Source of the DNA: Deltaproteobacteria bacterium
GTDB lineage: Bacteria; Desulfobacterota; GWC2-55-46
Assembly (NCBI GenBank): GCA_020846435.1
Contig: JADLDY010000018.1
Coordinates: 1 to 64,000, forward strand
DNA length: 64,000 bases
Direction of reading: 5' to 3'
Shown one piece after another: positions 25,746 to 34,486 of this stretch; position 1 is the first letter of the stretch; each line of letters opens with the position of its first letter. Under the pieces are notes generated by a model. It ran no database searches and was not told the DNA's origin. It saw only the letters and a list, made by a program, of their open reading frames with translations. Position numbers and translations under genes: made by a program.

Positions 25746-27272
25746 ATGGGGATGAGGCTTTTGACCCTCTTTGCCTTGCTGTTTTGTTTCTCGAATGATG
25801 TCTTTGCCCAGACAGAGATCGACAAGGGTAAAGCCATATATTCACGCTTGTGCGCCTTCTGCCACGGCATTGAAGGCGCGGGAGACGGCCCGGCGGCCGC
25901 CTACCTTAACCCTCCTCCAAGGGACTTTACCCTCGGCCTTTACAAATGGAAGTCAACAAAGTTTGACGAGTACGCGCCGTCTGACGATGACCTCGCGAGG
26001 ATGATATCCGGCATGCGCTCACATGATTCCATCCCCGGCTGGGACGGCATGAACGCTACCTCCATGCCCGGCTGGTCTGATCTGCTCGGCAAGGAGGAGG
26101 TCTCTCATGTCGCGGCTTATCTCAAATCGCTCGCAGGTTATGATAATGCCCCGAAAAGCGCGATAGACCTCTCAGGAAAGGTCAAGGCTGACAGCGCGAG
26201 CGTTGAGCGCGGCAAGACCCTCTTCAAGGACAGGTGCGCGGAGTGCCACGGCGTCTCTGGCAGGGGGGACGCCACTAAAAAACTGAAAGACGACTGGGGG
26301 GCGCGTACCTGGCCGAGAGACCTGACCGAGGGCTGGACCTTCAGGGCAGGCTCCGCGCCTGAGGACATCTACGCGAGAATAACAATCGGCATACCCGGCA
26401 CGCAGATGCCGAGTTTCGCTGACCCGGCTTCCAAAAAAATGATGACAGACGCCCAGAGGTGGGATGTCGCGAACTACGCGGTCTCATTGAACGAGTCGGA
26501 AAAAAAGCCGTCCGCAAACCCGGTACTCAAAGCGATGAAGCTTGATGGCAAGCTGCCTGACGGCCCGGCTGACGCCAAGTGGGACAAGGCCGCCATATCA
26601 GGCTTTTATCTTTTCCCGCAGATATTCGTTTCTTCAAAAAGTTATACCCCTTCCGTTGTCTCGGTTTCAGTAAAGGCTTTGTATAACGACGGCGAGGCCG
26701 CCTTTCTCATCGAATGGGACGACCCTACGAATTCAATGCCCTGGGACCAGAAAGCCTTAGAGATAGCCGACGGCGATCTTTTCCCCGACTCCGTTGCTGT
26801 ACAGTTCCCGTCCGGACAGCTCAAGCCAGGAGACAGGCCGTACTTCGGCATGGGAGGCCCAAAGCCCGTTACCATATGGCAATGGAAAGGGCCGGAGTCG
26901 ATCGAGGAAGGCCAGAGAGCGCGAATCATCGACGCGAAGGGCGTAAAAAATATAAACCAGCGCCTTGCTGACGGCCTCCTCACGGCCAACGGCATCTATG
27001 ACAACGGCAGATGGCGCGTCGTAATAAAAGGGCCGCTCAAGGGCTCTGATAAAGACCCGGTATTCGAAGAAGGCGGCTTCACTCCTGTCGCGTTTGCCCT
27101 GTGGGACGGCTCGAACGGCGATACCGGCGGCAGGCACCTCATGACGGGCTGGCAGTGGATGACCTTCGAAAAACAGGGCGAAGGCCCCTCCTACCTCTGG
27201 CCCGTCGCGGCTGGAGTCATTGTCTTTTGCGGCGAGATGTTGTGGCTGTTTAGCGCCAGAAAAAAAGATTAA
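25746..27272 (+). CDS. Dihaem cytochrome c fused to an ethylbenzene dehydrogenase-type haem domain
   Basis: The 508-residue protein has a signal peptide, two cytochrome c domains (CAFCH near residue 37 and CAECH near residue 163), and then a region from about 265 to 480 that resembles the haem-binding subunit domain of ethylbenzene and dimethylsulfide dehydrogenases (VSVKALYNDGEAAFLIEWDD). A single C-terminal helix (WPVAAGVIVFCGEMLWLF) anchors it. It would be a periplasmic electron carrier with two c haems and perhaps a b haem. The last four bases overlap a convergent gene. There is no molybdoenzyme partner nearby. Confidence 0.83.
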   Translation: MGMRLLTLFALLFCFSNDVFAQTEIDKGKAIYSRLCAFCHGIEGAGDGPAAAYLNPPPRDFTLGLYKWKSTKFDEYAPSDDDLARMISGMRSHDSIPGWDGMNATSMPGWSDLLGKEEVSHVAAYLKSLAGYDNAPKSAIDLSGKVKADSASVERGKTLFKDRCAECHGVSGRGDATKKLKDDWGARTWPRDLTEGWTFRAGSAPEDIYARITIGIPGTQMPSFADPASKKMMTDAQRWDVANYAVSLNESEKKPSANPVLKAMKLDGKLPDGPADAKWDKAAISGFYLFPQIFVSSKSYTPSVVSVSVKALYNDGEAAFLIEWDDPTNSMPWDQKALEIADGDLFPDSVAVQFPSGQLKPGDRPYFGMGGPKPVTIWQWKGPESIEEGQRARIIDAKGVKNINQRLADGLLTANGIYDNGRWRVVIKGPLKGSDKDPVFEEGGFTPVAFALWDGSNGDTGGRHLMTGWQWMTFEKQGEGPSYLWPVAAGVIVFCGEMLWLFSARKKD

Positions 27273-27451
27273 TTTCTGGCGCGCCAGAGGCCAGTGAGAA
27301 GGGATGTTGCGCCGATGGCTGAGAGGGCGTAGGAGAAGATGTCTGGAGGGCTTCCGGATTTTAGCGCGAGGAGGATGTTGAGGAGGCCGAGCGAGAGGAG
27401 TACGCACCCGGCGAACTGCTCCAAGGCGCCTTTTCTGCCGCCTTTGGCCAT
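27269..27451 (-). CDS. Small two-helix membrane protein
   Basis: The 60-residue product has a basic N-terminus (MAKGGRKG) and two hydrophobic segments (about residues 13-28 and 37-54). It starts one base after the radical SAM stop, on the same strand, so it fits as the last gene of that operon. It overlaps the convergent cytochrome gene by four bases. Nothing more can be said of its function. Confidence 0.5.
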   Translation of the reverse strand: MAKGGRKGALEQFAGCVLLSLGLLNILLALKSGSPPDIFSYALSAIGATSLLTGLWRARN

Positions 27452-28669
27452 TTAATTGCCCGCCTTTTGCCTGAGCTCTGCCATGAGTTCAGGCGTTATC
27501 AATTCAATGCCTTTTGAAGCGGCGTACCTCTCCAGCCCTTTTTTAATCATGGGGCGCAAAAACGGGGGGATCTTCTCAAGGCGCGCTTGCGCTTCAGTGC
27601 TCCATGTTGGGGCGGTTTGCTTCGGCGTCTCTCTTTTTTCATTCTCTTCGGGCTCGTAAGCGCACAGGGGGTCTTCTTCCATGAGGTTCCCTTTTGAGGC
27701 GAGCGCCCTTGCCCTGCAGCCTCCGCACGAGTCTTTGTAGCCGCATTCAGCGCATCTGCCTGTGAGGACGCTCTCTCTCAGGCTTGAGAAGGACGGGGCT
27801 TGCTCCCATATGTCTTTCAAAGAGGTTTTGAGGACGCTTGGCGAATCGGAGTTCGCCGGTATGTACGGGCAGGCCGTCACGAACCCTTCGGGGGAGATCC
27901 TGAGATAGCTTTTTGCGGCAATGCAGCCTGCTGTCGCGCCCCTGACGAGCGGACTTTTGGGGTTCAGTTTTTCTGCTACCCGCACTATGTGAGGCGCGCA
28001 CCTTGCCCGCACCAGTATTTGTCCGCTGAATTTTTCTTCCGCTTTTACTATCTCTTCGAGAACGGTTTCATACTCCTGCGGGGTAAGGTCGGAAGCCTTC
28101 TGCCCCCTTCCTGTGCATACGAGGAAGAAGAAGTTGATTGAGAGCGCGCCTCGTTCAATGGCTAACGCGACAGCTCTGTCTATCTCGCCTCTGTTTTCCT
28201 TTGTGACCGTGAACTGCAGCTGGAACGGTATGGAGGCTCTACGGAGAGCCTCTATACCGGCGATGGTCTTTTCCCACGCGCCTTCCATCCCCCTGAATTT
28301 GTCGTGAAACGGCGGCGTGATTGAGTCGAGGCTGACTCCAGCGCCTTTTATTCCGGCATGAAGGAGTCGCGAGCATACTTCGTCGTTTAGCATCGTTCCG
28401 TTCGTTCCGATGACAGGGTTGAGCCCGAGGTTCGTGGCGCAGCTTATGATGTCGAATATGTCAGGCCTCAGGAGAGGCTCTCCGCCTGTGAGTACGAGCA
28501 TGGCCCCTGTAGCGAAAGAGGCTATTCTTTCGGTTACGGCAAGGGCTTCTCTGGCAGAGGTGGCGTCAACGCCCGTGAGCTCCGTGGCGTCAAGGTAGCA
28601 GTGGCCGCAGGCGAGGTTGCATTGGTTGGTTAAGTTCCATGAGATGAGGTATGGGGGCTGTAAACTCAC
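27452..28669 (-). CDS. Radical SAM/SPASM protein with a C-terminal PCP_red-type domain
   Basis: The 405-residue enzyme has the radical SAM CNLACGHC motif near residues 17-24, a GGEPLLRP glycine-rich block, and SPASM-type cysteines in the last third (GCIAAK, CPYIP, CAEC and CGGC). It resembles the NirJ/AhbC/AhbD group that modifies haem precursors. The last 52 residues (from about 354) match the small domain known from the light-independent protochlorophyllide reductase subunit, and nearly the same domain ends the next gene upstream. Substrate is unknown; a link to haem made for the neighbouring cytochromes is inference. Confidence 0.85.
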   Translation of the reverse strand: MSLQPPYLISWNLTNQCNLACGHCYLDATELTGVDATSAREALAVTERIASFATGAMLVLTGGEPLLRPDIFDIISCATNLGLNPVIGTNGTMLNDEVCSRLLHAGIKGAGVSLDSITPPFHDKFRGMEGAWEKTIAGIEALRRASIPFQLQFTVTKENRGEIDRAVALAIERGALSINFFFLVCTGRGQKASDLTPQEYETVLEEIVKAEEKFSGQILVRARCAPHIVRVAEKLNPKSPLVRGATAGCIAAKSYLRISPEGFVTACPYIPANSDSPSVLKTSLKDIWEQAPSFSSLRESVLTGRCAECGYKDSCGGCRARALASKGNLMEEDPLCAYEPEENEKRETPKQTAPTWSTEAQARLEKIPPFLRPMIKKGLERYAASKGIELITPELMAELRQKAGN

Positions 28670-29859
28670 TTGCCCTCCATGCGTTTCCTGACCTCACGCA
28701 TGAAAGACGCGCTGACAATAGGGATGCCCTTTTGACGCGCGCTGTCCTCGACCATGTTCCTGACGATTGTTCGTGCGAACTTCGGTATGCGCTCGAGTAT
28801 CGCTTTTGCCTCGTCAGTCCAGTCGATGGCAGAAGGGTCAGAAGGGGCATGAGCGTTCTCCGGGATAAACTCGCCGGAAGATATGAGGACATGGCAGGAA
28901 AGCTCCCTCATGCAGTTCTCGGCCGTGGAGCCGATGTCGAGCATGGGCGTTGCCTGCATGCCGGTCCTGCCGAAGACAACCATGAAGGCTGAAATTTTTT
29001 CAGCGTACTTGATTATCTCGTCTGAGGCCTTGCCTGAAAGGAGCGTCGTTTTTATCATCGCGCCGCTTGAGGACGCGACTGCCGCGGCGGTATCGAGATG
29101 GCCTTTGTATATCCTCGCGAGCCCCTTGTCAATTATCTCTTCGTGGAGCTTTTCCTGCTCGTTGAACCTGAAGAGGCGGCCCGCCTCTTCGGTGAGCACG
29201 CCTGCTATGGAACGGAAGGCCGACTGGTGGAAGATTGGGTCAAAGGCCGCGATAGCCTCGATGGGTCTGTTGAATACTTTCGATAATCCGATGGCGGTCT
29301 TGAGGCCGGCGAATGAGGCGGGGCTTCCGTCTATGGCCGTGAGTATGGGGCCCTCGTTGTCAGTCGTGCCGGCTATGAGGACATCCTGTTTGGCTCTCCT
29401 CGCGACCCGTTCGGCGACGCTCCCTATGGAGCTCGTCGGGACGATTCCGAGGCCGAGCCTCCCGAGGGAGACGAGGTCGCAGCCCTGTTCATCGGCTTCG
29501 GCCAGTATCTCTTCGAAGTTCCTTCCTTCGCGGCTCACGCAAACAGGCTCAACGCCCGCGGAGGCGGCTCTGGCGTGAAAAACAGCGGTGTAAGAGTCGG
29601 ATATTATCCTGAGCCCTTTTGTTATGAGAGTGTCGTGGACTTCTCTGGTGTTTTTCAGCTCTTCTTCTTTTTGGTATTCCGGCGGCAGTCCGTCCTCCAT
29701 CTCGATGAACCTGGCGTTGTGGAGGCGCGCGGCGTAGACATGGCAGCCGATAAGGCGCGCTCTTGTAGCCGAGGCAATCGTCACCGAGAGAGCGGCCGCT
29801 GAGTTGGAATGGTCTGAATTGTCGAGGCAGACCAGAAGGCGCTTGTACATGAGGGGCAT
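28666..29859 (-). CDS. Tandem universal stress protein with a C-terminal PCP_red-type domain
   Basis: The 397-residue protein has two UspA domains (about residues 5-150 and 155-315). The second has the ATP-type GRTGMQATPMLDIGSTAE motif and the first has the related GRLGLGIVPTSSIGS. The last 54 residues (from about 344) form the same small domain that ends the radical SAM protein, beginning WTDEAKAILERIPKF. The stop overlaps the radical SAM start by four bases, so the two are coupled. A combined role in a stress- or redox-linked haem function is possible but unproven. Confidence 0.87.
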   Translation of the reverse strand: MPLMYKRLLVCLDNSDHSNSAAALSVTIASATRARLIGCHVYAARLHNARFIEMEDGLPPEYQKEEELKNTREVHDTLITKGLRIISDSYTAVFHARAASAGVEPVCVSREGRNFEEILAEADEQGCDLVSLGRLGLGIVPTSSIGSVAERVARRAKQDVLIAGTTDNEGPILTAIDGSPASFAGLKTAIGLSKVFNRPIEAIAAFDPIFHQSAFRSIAGVLTEEAGRLFRFNEQEKLHEEIIDKGLARIYKGHLDTAAAVASSSGAMIKTTLLSGKASDEIIKYAEKISAFMVVFGRTGMQATPMLDIGSTAENCMRELSCHVLISSGEFIPENAHAPSDPSAIDWTDEAKAILERIPKFARTIVRNMVEDSARQKGIPIVSASFMREVRKRMEGK

Positions 29860-29945
29860 TTTATCCCATCTAAGGGGAGTAGAAAAGGTTTTTGAGGGCG
29901 TAAGGGGCGATGCTTTTTGCGGGCGTGGAGTTTGCCGCGGCTTTG

Positions 29946-31196
29946 TCAGTCGAACAGGCCTGCTCCGGCGTCTTTCGGCTTTTTGCCGCCGAATATTGAG
30001 ATCTTCCCGAACTCGCCGTCATAGCCGGGGGATATGGATATGTCAGAGCTTCTTACCTTCATTATGGCCGTGGCGAGCCTCGCTCCTGTGGTTTGCGTAA
30101 GGGTGTCTTTGTCCATGTCGAGGAGGTAGCTGAACTCGGTGTGCATGGAAAGGAGGCGTGTGTATTCTCTTTGCACCTTGACCGTCGCGACCCCGGCGCC
30201 TATCGACTCGGCGATTATCTCCTGTAGCGGGACGAGCTGTTTTGCCGGTATGGCATCAGGGGGAGTGAATCCAACAGGCCTGTCAGAGAGGTCCTCGATC
30301 CTTGAAAGGACTCCGACTGTAAGGCCTTTGCCGCACGCCGGGCACACCCCTGAGAGCTTTCTCGTCTGGGCGGGCTCAAGGCGCACCCCGCAGGCCCTGT
30401 GGCCGTCAGAGTGGTACTTGCCCTCTTCAGGGAAGAATTCTATGGTGTAGAGGAACTTTTTTTTGTCCCTTTTTTTTATCGCGCCGGTGATCTCGTAATA
30501 GTCTAGAGCGCAGTCAAAGACATTAGCCTCCCTGCCGAGCTTGGAGGGCGAGTGGGCGTCTGAGTTGGAAAGGAGCGCTATTTTGTCGAGGGCCGAGAGG
30601 CGCCAGTTCATCTGCGGGTTTGACGAGAGGCCGGTCTCAATGGCGTGGATGTGGCCCGCAAACTCGCCGAAGCATTCTTCGATTGAGTCGAAGCCTGACT
30701 TCGAGCCGAATATTGAAAACCAGGGGGTCCAGGCGTGCGCCGGGACGAGCATGGCATCGGTGGAGGCGTCGAGGACTATCTTTATGAGCTCCTTGGCCGA
30801 GAAGCCGAATATGGGCCTGCCGTCGGAAGCTACGTTGCCTCTGGCCGCGAAAGCGGCGTTCATCTTCCTTGCCGCTTTCAGCGTTGGTGAGAATATGAGG
30901 TTGTGGATCTTTCTTGTCCGCCCGCCCTGCGTGAAGATGTTGCTCACCTCGGCGGTGAGCATGAAGCGAGGGGCCGAGGGCCTGTTCGCATGCCCTTTGA
31001 GCACGAATAGGCCAGGACCAGCCGGTTCAAGCTTTTCTTCTATCGAGGCAAAATAGGCCGGATGCGTGAAATCTCCGGTGCCGATGAGAGAGATGCCTTT
31101 TTTTTCGGCCCATTGGGCAAGAGAATCGAGCCCCATATCCAGGCTCGTGGCCCTCGAATAACTGGAGTGTATGTGGAGGTCGGCAATTATTCGCAT
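29946..31196 (-). CDS. PHP-domain protein, endonuclease Q-like
   Basis: The 416-residue protein starts with a PHP metal-binding motif (ADLHIHSSYSRA) and further metal residues in GTGDFTHP and NSDAHS. A four-cysteine zinc site near the end of the second half is suggested by CGVR and CPACG. The layout matches EndoQ-type DNA endonucleases, which cut 5' of deaminated or abasic sites. In some bacteria this family is annotated as a helicase-related or hypothetical protein, so the activity is inferred. Confidence 0.8.
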   Translation of the reverse strand: MRIIADLHIHSSYSRATSLDMGLDSLAQWAEKKGISLIGTGDFTHPAYFASIEEKLEPAGPGLFVLKGHANRPSAPRFMLTAEVSNIFTQGGRTRKIHNLIFSPTLKAARKMNAAFAARGNVASDGRPIFGFSAKELIKIVLDASTDAMLVPAHAWTPWFSIFGSKSGFDSIEECFGEFAGHIHAIETGLSSNPQMNWRLSALDKIALLSNSDAHSPSKLGREANVFDCALDYYEITGAIKKRDKKKFLYTIEFFPEEGKYHSDGHRACGVRLEPAQTRKLSGVCPACGKGLTVGVLSRIEDLSDRPVGFTPPDAIPAKQLVPLQEIIAESIGAGVATVKVQREYTRLLSMHTEFSYLLDMDKDTLTQTTGARLATAIMKVRSSDISISPGYDGEFGKISIFGGKKPKDAGAGLFD

Positions 31197-31204
31197 GATT
31201 TAGC

Positions 31205-31433
31205 AGGTTGCTGAAAACCCATAGCGAGCGTAATCCCCGCAGATTTTTGCGGAGTCAAGCGAGCGAATAGAAAATAGAGACTTCCTTAGGTTTCGAAGCT
31301 CCCGGCGGCTTGCTGCCGGGAGCTTCAAAAAGGCCCGTCTGCCATGTCATCATCGGCGCTTGTCCGGCGTGTAAAGTAAGTGCCTCACTCCTCGCGTCCG
31401 TACTCCTCGCATCTGGACCTTTTTGAGCAACCT
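31205..31433. repeat. MITE-like repeat, copy 2, with an inner insert
   Basis: The ends AGGTTGCTGAAAA (31205) and CTTTTTGAGCAACCT (31419-31433) match copy 1. The right half shares the GCCTCACTCCTCGC ... ACTCCTCGCATCTGGA block. About 110 additional bases near the left end include two GCGAGCG blocks around a CCGCA/TGCGG hairpin and the strong hairpin at 31295-31326. It lies between two minus-strand genes. Confidence 0.75.
31295..31326. repeat. Perfect 12-bp hairpin
   Basis: GAAGCTCCCGGC and GCCGGGAGCTTC are perfect inverted repeats with an 8-base loop. Neither strand has a T-run after the stem, so it is not a typical terminator. It is nested inside the repeat element. Confidence 0.8.
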
Positions 31434-31490
31434 GTCTCTGATTTGGCGTATGGTGCTCGATCAGGTTGGTTTGACTTTTCAGGCGGCCTG

Positions 31491-32261
31491 CTACATACCC
31501 ATTATGCTGTAGCCCGAATCGACATATATTATCTCGCCCGTCACGCCGCTTGAGAGGCCGGAGAGGAGGTACAGGGCGGTCTTGGCGACATCTTCCTGCG
31601 TGACATTTCTTCTGAGAGGCGCTTTCTGTTCGACCATGTCGAGTATCGTTTTAAATCCGGATATGCCCATGGCGGCCAGCGTTTTTATCGGGCCGGCTGA
31701 TATAGTGTTGACCCTTATGCCTTTGGGGCCGAGGTCAGCCGCCAGATACATGGCCGAGCATTCGAGCGCGGCCTTGGCAACGCCCATCACATTGTAGTTG
31801 GAAACGACCTTCTGGCTGCCGTGGTAGGTGAGGGCCACTATCGACCCGTTCCGGCCTTCCATCAAGGGGGCCGCGCCTCTGGCCAGGGCCACGAGCGAGT
31901 ATGCGCTCACGTCCATGGCGAGGGCGAAGCCCTCCCTCGAAGTGGTCAGGAACTCGCCCTTTAACTCCTCTTTTTTAGCGAAGGCCAGCGAGTGGACGAG
32001 GGAGTCGAGCCCACCCCACTTTTCCTTGAGCGTATTGAAGACGGCGTCTATCTGGCCGTCGTTGGTCACGTCGCACGGGAGTATTATCTTCGAGCCCAGA
32101 GACTCTGCCAGAGGCCTGACCCTTGACTCGAGAGCCTCTCCGACATAGGTGAACGCCAGCTCCATCCCCTCGTTATGTAATGCCTGCGCTATGGTCCAGG
32201 CGATGCTTCTTTCATTGGCTACACCGAAAATAACGCCCTTCTTGCCTTCGAGCATTCCCAT
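31491..32261 (-). CDS. fabI: Enoyl-ACP reductase (NADH), FabI
   Basis: The 256-residue short-chain reductase performs the last step of each fatty-acid elongation cycle. It has the nucleotide-binding GVANERSIAW, the catalytic tyrosine and lysine in YNVMGVAK (Y-x6-K), and the family ending GLSSGVTGEIIYVDSGYSIMG. Length is standard. GGGAGGTC is upstream of the start on this strand. Two direct AACATTAAAC repeats upstream might control it. Confidence 0.96.
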   Translation of the reverse strand: MGMLEGKKGVIFGVANERSIAWTIAQALHNEGMELAFTYVGEALESRVRPLAESLGSKIILPCDVTNDGQIDAVFNTLKEKWGGLDSLVHSLAFAKKEELKGEFLTTSREGFALAMDVSAYSLVALARGAAPLMEGRNGSIVALTYHGSQKVVSNYNVMGVAKAALECSAMYLAADLGPKGIRVNTISAGPIKTLAAMGISGFKTILDMVEQKAPLRRNVTQEDVAKTALYLLSGLSSGVTGEIIYVDSGYSIMGM

Positions 32262-32323
32262 TTAAGACCTCCCTGGTAAAGGTAATACCGCGATTTTTAG
32301 CGTAAAAGCTGAACCTTTCTTCT

Positions 32324-32355
32324 AACATTAAACAGGCCCATGTTCAACATTAAAC
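32324..32355. repeat. Direct AACATTAAAC repeats, possible operator
   Basis: AACATTAAAC occurs at 32324-32333 and 32346-32355, 22 bases apart, which puts both on the same face of the helix. They lie between the divergent fabI and ferritin-like genes and could bind a regulator of either. Confidence 0.4.
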
Positions 32356-32392
32356 GCCTTTTGAAAGCGCCTTGCAAAGAGTTTCAAGGCAG

Positions 32393-32421
32393 TTGCCGAC
32401 AGCGCGTAATTGAGATAAAAT
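32393..32421 (+). promoter_or_regulatory. Predicted sigma70 promoter for the ferritin-like gene
   Basis: TTGCCG (32393-32398), 17-base spacer and TAAAAT (32416-32421). The expected transcript start is just after 32427, which excludes an in-frame start at 32420 and supports ATG 32447. Confidence 0.55.
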
Positions 32422-32446
32422 GATAAAAAAGCGGCGGAGGCAGACG

Positions 32447-32926
32447 ATGTTCGAGCATCTGGAGGAAAAGGAAGCCGTCAAGACAGCGGCCCTCATAGAG
32501 ACAAACGGGTACAGGTTCTACAAGCTGCTTGCCGACAGGACTGATAACAAAGAGGTCAAGGCGGTATTCAGAAAGCTTGCCGACGACGAGAAAAAGCACC
32601 TTAAGCTCATTGAGATGATATTTTTCCCCGAGGCCGGCCTTTCCGAGCAGTTGACCGAAGAGGAACTCGAGATAGAGGATTACCTCGAGCGCGAGGGCAG
32701 GGGAGACCTGTTCACAAGGAAGATAAACATCGACGAGCTTGTCGCCTCGATTGACACCCATGACAAGGCCGTAAGGTTCGCGCTCGACACGGAGAGGCAC
32801 TCGGTCCATTTCTTCAACCACTTCTCCGTCAAGGCGAGCACCGAGGATGGACGGCGCATGTACAGGGAGCTCGCCGAAGAGGAGATGAGCCATGTAAGCC
32901 AGCTTGAGGCGATGCTGGGCGGTTGA
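32447..32926 (+). CDS. Ferritin-like (rubrerythrin-type) diiron protein
   Basis: The 159-residue four-helix protein has the diiron ligands of the rubrerythrin family: Glu in ALIETNGYRFY, EKKH in the second helix, an acidic residue in DTERHSVHFF and EMSH in the last helix. There is no rubredoxin domain. GGAGG six bases before the ATG decides the start. Likely roles are peroxide reduction or iron handling in low-oxygen conditions, inferred from the family. Confidence 0.87.
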   Translation: MFEHLEEKEAVKTAALIETNGYRFYKLLADRTDNKEVKAVFRKLADDEKKHLKLIEMIFFPEAGLSEQLTEEELEIEDYLEREGRGDLFTRKINIDELVASIDTHDKAVRFALDTERHSVHFFNHFSVKASTEDGRRMYRELAEEEMSHVSQLEAMLGG

Positions 32927-32962
32927 TTTCCCATTCGCTCCACATGGAGACTTGAATCAGGC

Positions 32963-33961
32963 ATGTCAGAGATAAGGCTCAATGTCGTTACGCGCGAATG
33001 GGTCATCATCGCGACCGAGCGCGCGAAGCGTCCGACTGACTTCAGGAATAACAAAGAGAAGAACCATCTCCCGCGCTACCTTGTGACGTGCCCTTTTTGT
33101 CCTGGGAATGAGCGCAGGACTCCGTCTGAGCGTTTTCGCCTGCCTGACGGCGAGAACTGGAAGATAAGGGTGGTCGCCAACAAGTTTCCCGCGCTTTCCC
33201 CGGAAGTCCCCAAGACAAGGCACGAGGATTCCGGGCTCGCGAGAGTCGTTTCAGGGACCGGCATCCACGAGGTCATAATAGAGACGCCCTTACACAACCT
33301 GACTACCGGGCTCCTTGACGCGCCACAGCTCGAAGACCTCCTGAGGATTTACAGGGCCAGGTTTATCGAGGCCCACAGGGACATTAGGATAGAGCACGCG
33401 ATAATATTCAAGAACCACGGAGAGGGAGCTGGGACCTCCCTTGAGCACTCCCACTCGCAGCTCATCGCGACCCCCATAGTGCCGGTCCAGTTCAGGGACA
33501 GGGTCGAGGCCGCCCTCCATTATTTCGACGACACCGGCGAGTGCGTCATCTGCGCGGTCTCGAGGAAGGACAGGGAGGACGGCACGCGCATAATCCTCGA
33601 CACTGAGCACTTCGTCACGCTAATACCCTACGCCGCCCTCTCTCCTTTTCATACCTGGCTTTTTCCCAAGAGGCATTCGGCCTCGTTCGCCTCGATAAGC
33701 GAAGAGGAGACAAAGGATCTCGCGATACACCTCAAGACGATACTCTCCAAGTTCCACTATGGACTGGACGACCCGGACTATAATTACGTCATCAAGTCGT
33801 CGAGGCCGCAGGACGAGGGCAACGAGTACTGCCACTGGTACATCACCATAATACCCAGGCTCACGATGGCGGCCGGCTTTGAGCTCGGCAGCGGCATGTT
33901 CATTAATTCGAGCCTTCCGGAGAAGAATGCGGAGTTCCTTCGCTCGGTCAAAGTAGAATAA
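32963..33961 (+). CDS. galT: Galactose-1-phosphate uridylyltransferase
   Basis: The 332-residue enzyme transfers UMP between UDP-glucose and galactose-1-phosphate. The N-terminal LNVVTREWVIIATERAKRP, zinc-binding cysteines in CPFCPGNE, and the HSHSQ active-site triplet in the TSLEHSHSQ segment are present. The second histidine of the HxH motif is the uridylylated residue. Some members of this family act on other sugar nucleotides. It follows the ferritin-like gene by 36 bases. Confidence 0.92.
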   Translation: MSEIRLNVVTREWVIIATERAKRPTDFRNNKEKNHLPRYLVTCPFCPGNERRTPSERFRLPDGENWKIRVVANKFPALSPEVPKTRHEDSGLARVVSGTGIHEVIIETPLHNLTTGLLDAPQLEDLLRIYRARFIEAHRDIRIEHAIIFKNHGEGAGTSLEHSHSQLIATPIVPVQFRDRVEAALHYFDDTGECVICAVSRKDREDGTRIILDTEHFVTLIPYAALSPFHTWLFPKRHSASFASISEEETKDLAIHLKTILSKFHYGLDDPDYNYVIKSSRPQDEGNEYCHWYITIIPRLTMAAGFELGSGMFINSSLPEKNAEFLRSVKVE

Positions 33962-33965
33962 CGAC

Positions 33966-33999
33966 AGGCCGCTTAAAAAGTCCATCTGCGTCGTCAGGC
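33966..33999. repeat. Fragment of the MITE-like repeat (left end)
   Basis: AGGCCGCTTAAAAAG, then CCATCTGC and GTCGTC, match the first 34 bases of the copy at 20663 with a few changes. No right end follows. Confidence 0.5.
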
Positions 34000-34033
34000 C
34001 ATAAGAGAGCACCATTTCCAGAAAGGCAGTCCG

Positions 34034-34465
34034 GTGTCCCAATACAAAAACCCTTCCCCGACAGTCGACATAATAATCGAGCTTGGAAGCGGGGTCGTCC
34101 TCATAGAGAGGAAGAACGAACCTTTTGGATGGGCTATTCCGGGCGGCTTTGTCGATTACGGCGAAAGCCTCGAGGACGCCGCCGTGAGAGAGGCTCAAGA
34201 GGAGACTTCTCTTAATGTGCGCCTCAAGTGCCAGATGCACGCCTATTCAGACCCGTCGAGAGATCCGAGAAGGCACACGCTCTCGGTCGTCTTCGTGGCT
34301 GAAGCCTCTGGCTCTCCGGAAGCGCGAGACGACGCCAAAGGCGTGGGCGTGTTCACTGAAAAGACCCTTCCTTCACCGATAGCATTTGACCATGGACGGA
34401 TACTTTCCGACTATTTCAGGTGGAAAAAGGAAGGCTGGAAGGTCTTTGACCTTCAAAACCCTTAA
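34034..34465 (+). CDS. Nudix hydrolase
   Basis: The 143-residue protein has a full Nudix box ([19 protein letters not shown] then EET), with the magnesium-binding REAQEE. It resembles the ADP-ribose pyrophosphatase and 8-oxo-dGTPase subfamilies, but substrate cannot be decided from sequence. GTG start at 34034; GGCAGTCCG precedes it, a weak site. Confidence 0.9.
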   Translation: MSQYKNPSPTVDIIIELGSGVVLIERKNEPFGWAIPGGFVDYGESLEDAAVREAQEETSLNVRLKCQMHAYSDPSRDPRRHTLSVVFVAEASGSPEARDDAKGVGVFTEKTLPSPIAFDHGRILSDYFRWKKEGWKVFDLQNP

Positions 34466-34486
34466 CTGCAGCTCATGGAGGCGGCG

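Noticed and set aside
22312-29945. A CydB gene for a normal bd oxidase
   Set aside because: Checked the frames around the CydA-like gene on both strands; none encodes a protein with eight or more helices that could be subunit II.
31295-31326. Strong hairpin taken at first as a terminator
   Set aside because: No T-run follows the stem on either strand; it is part of the repeat element.
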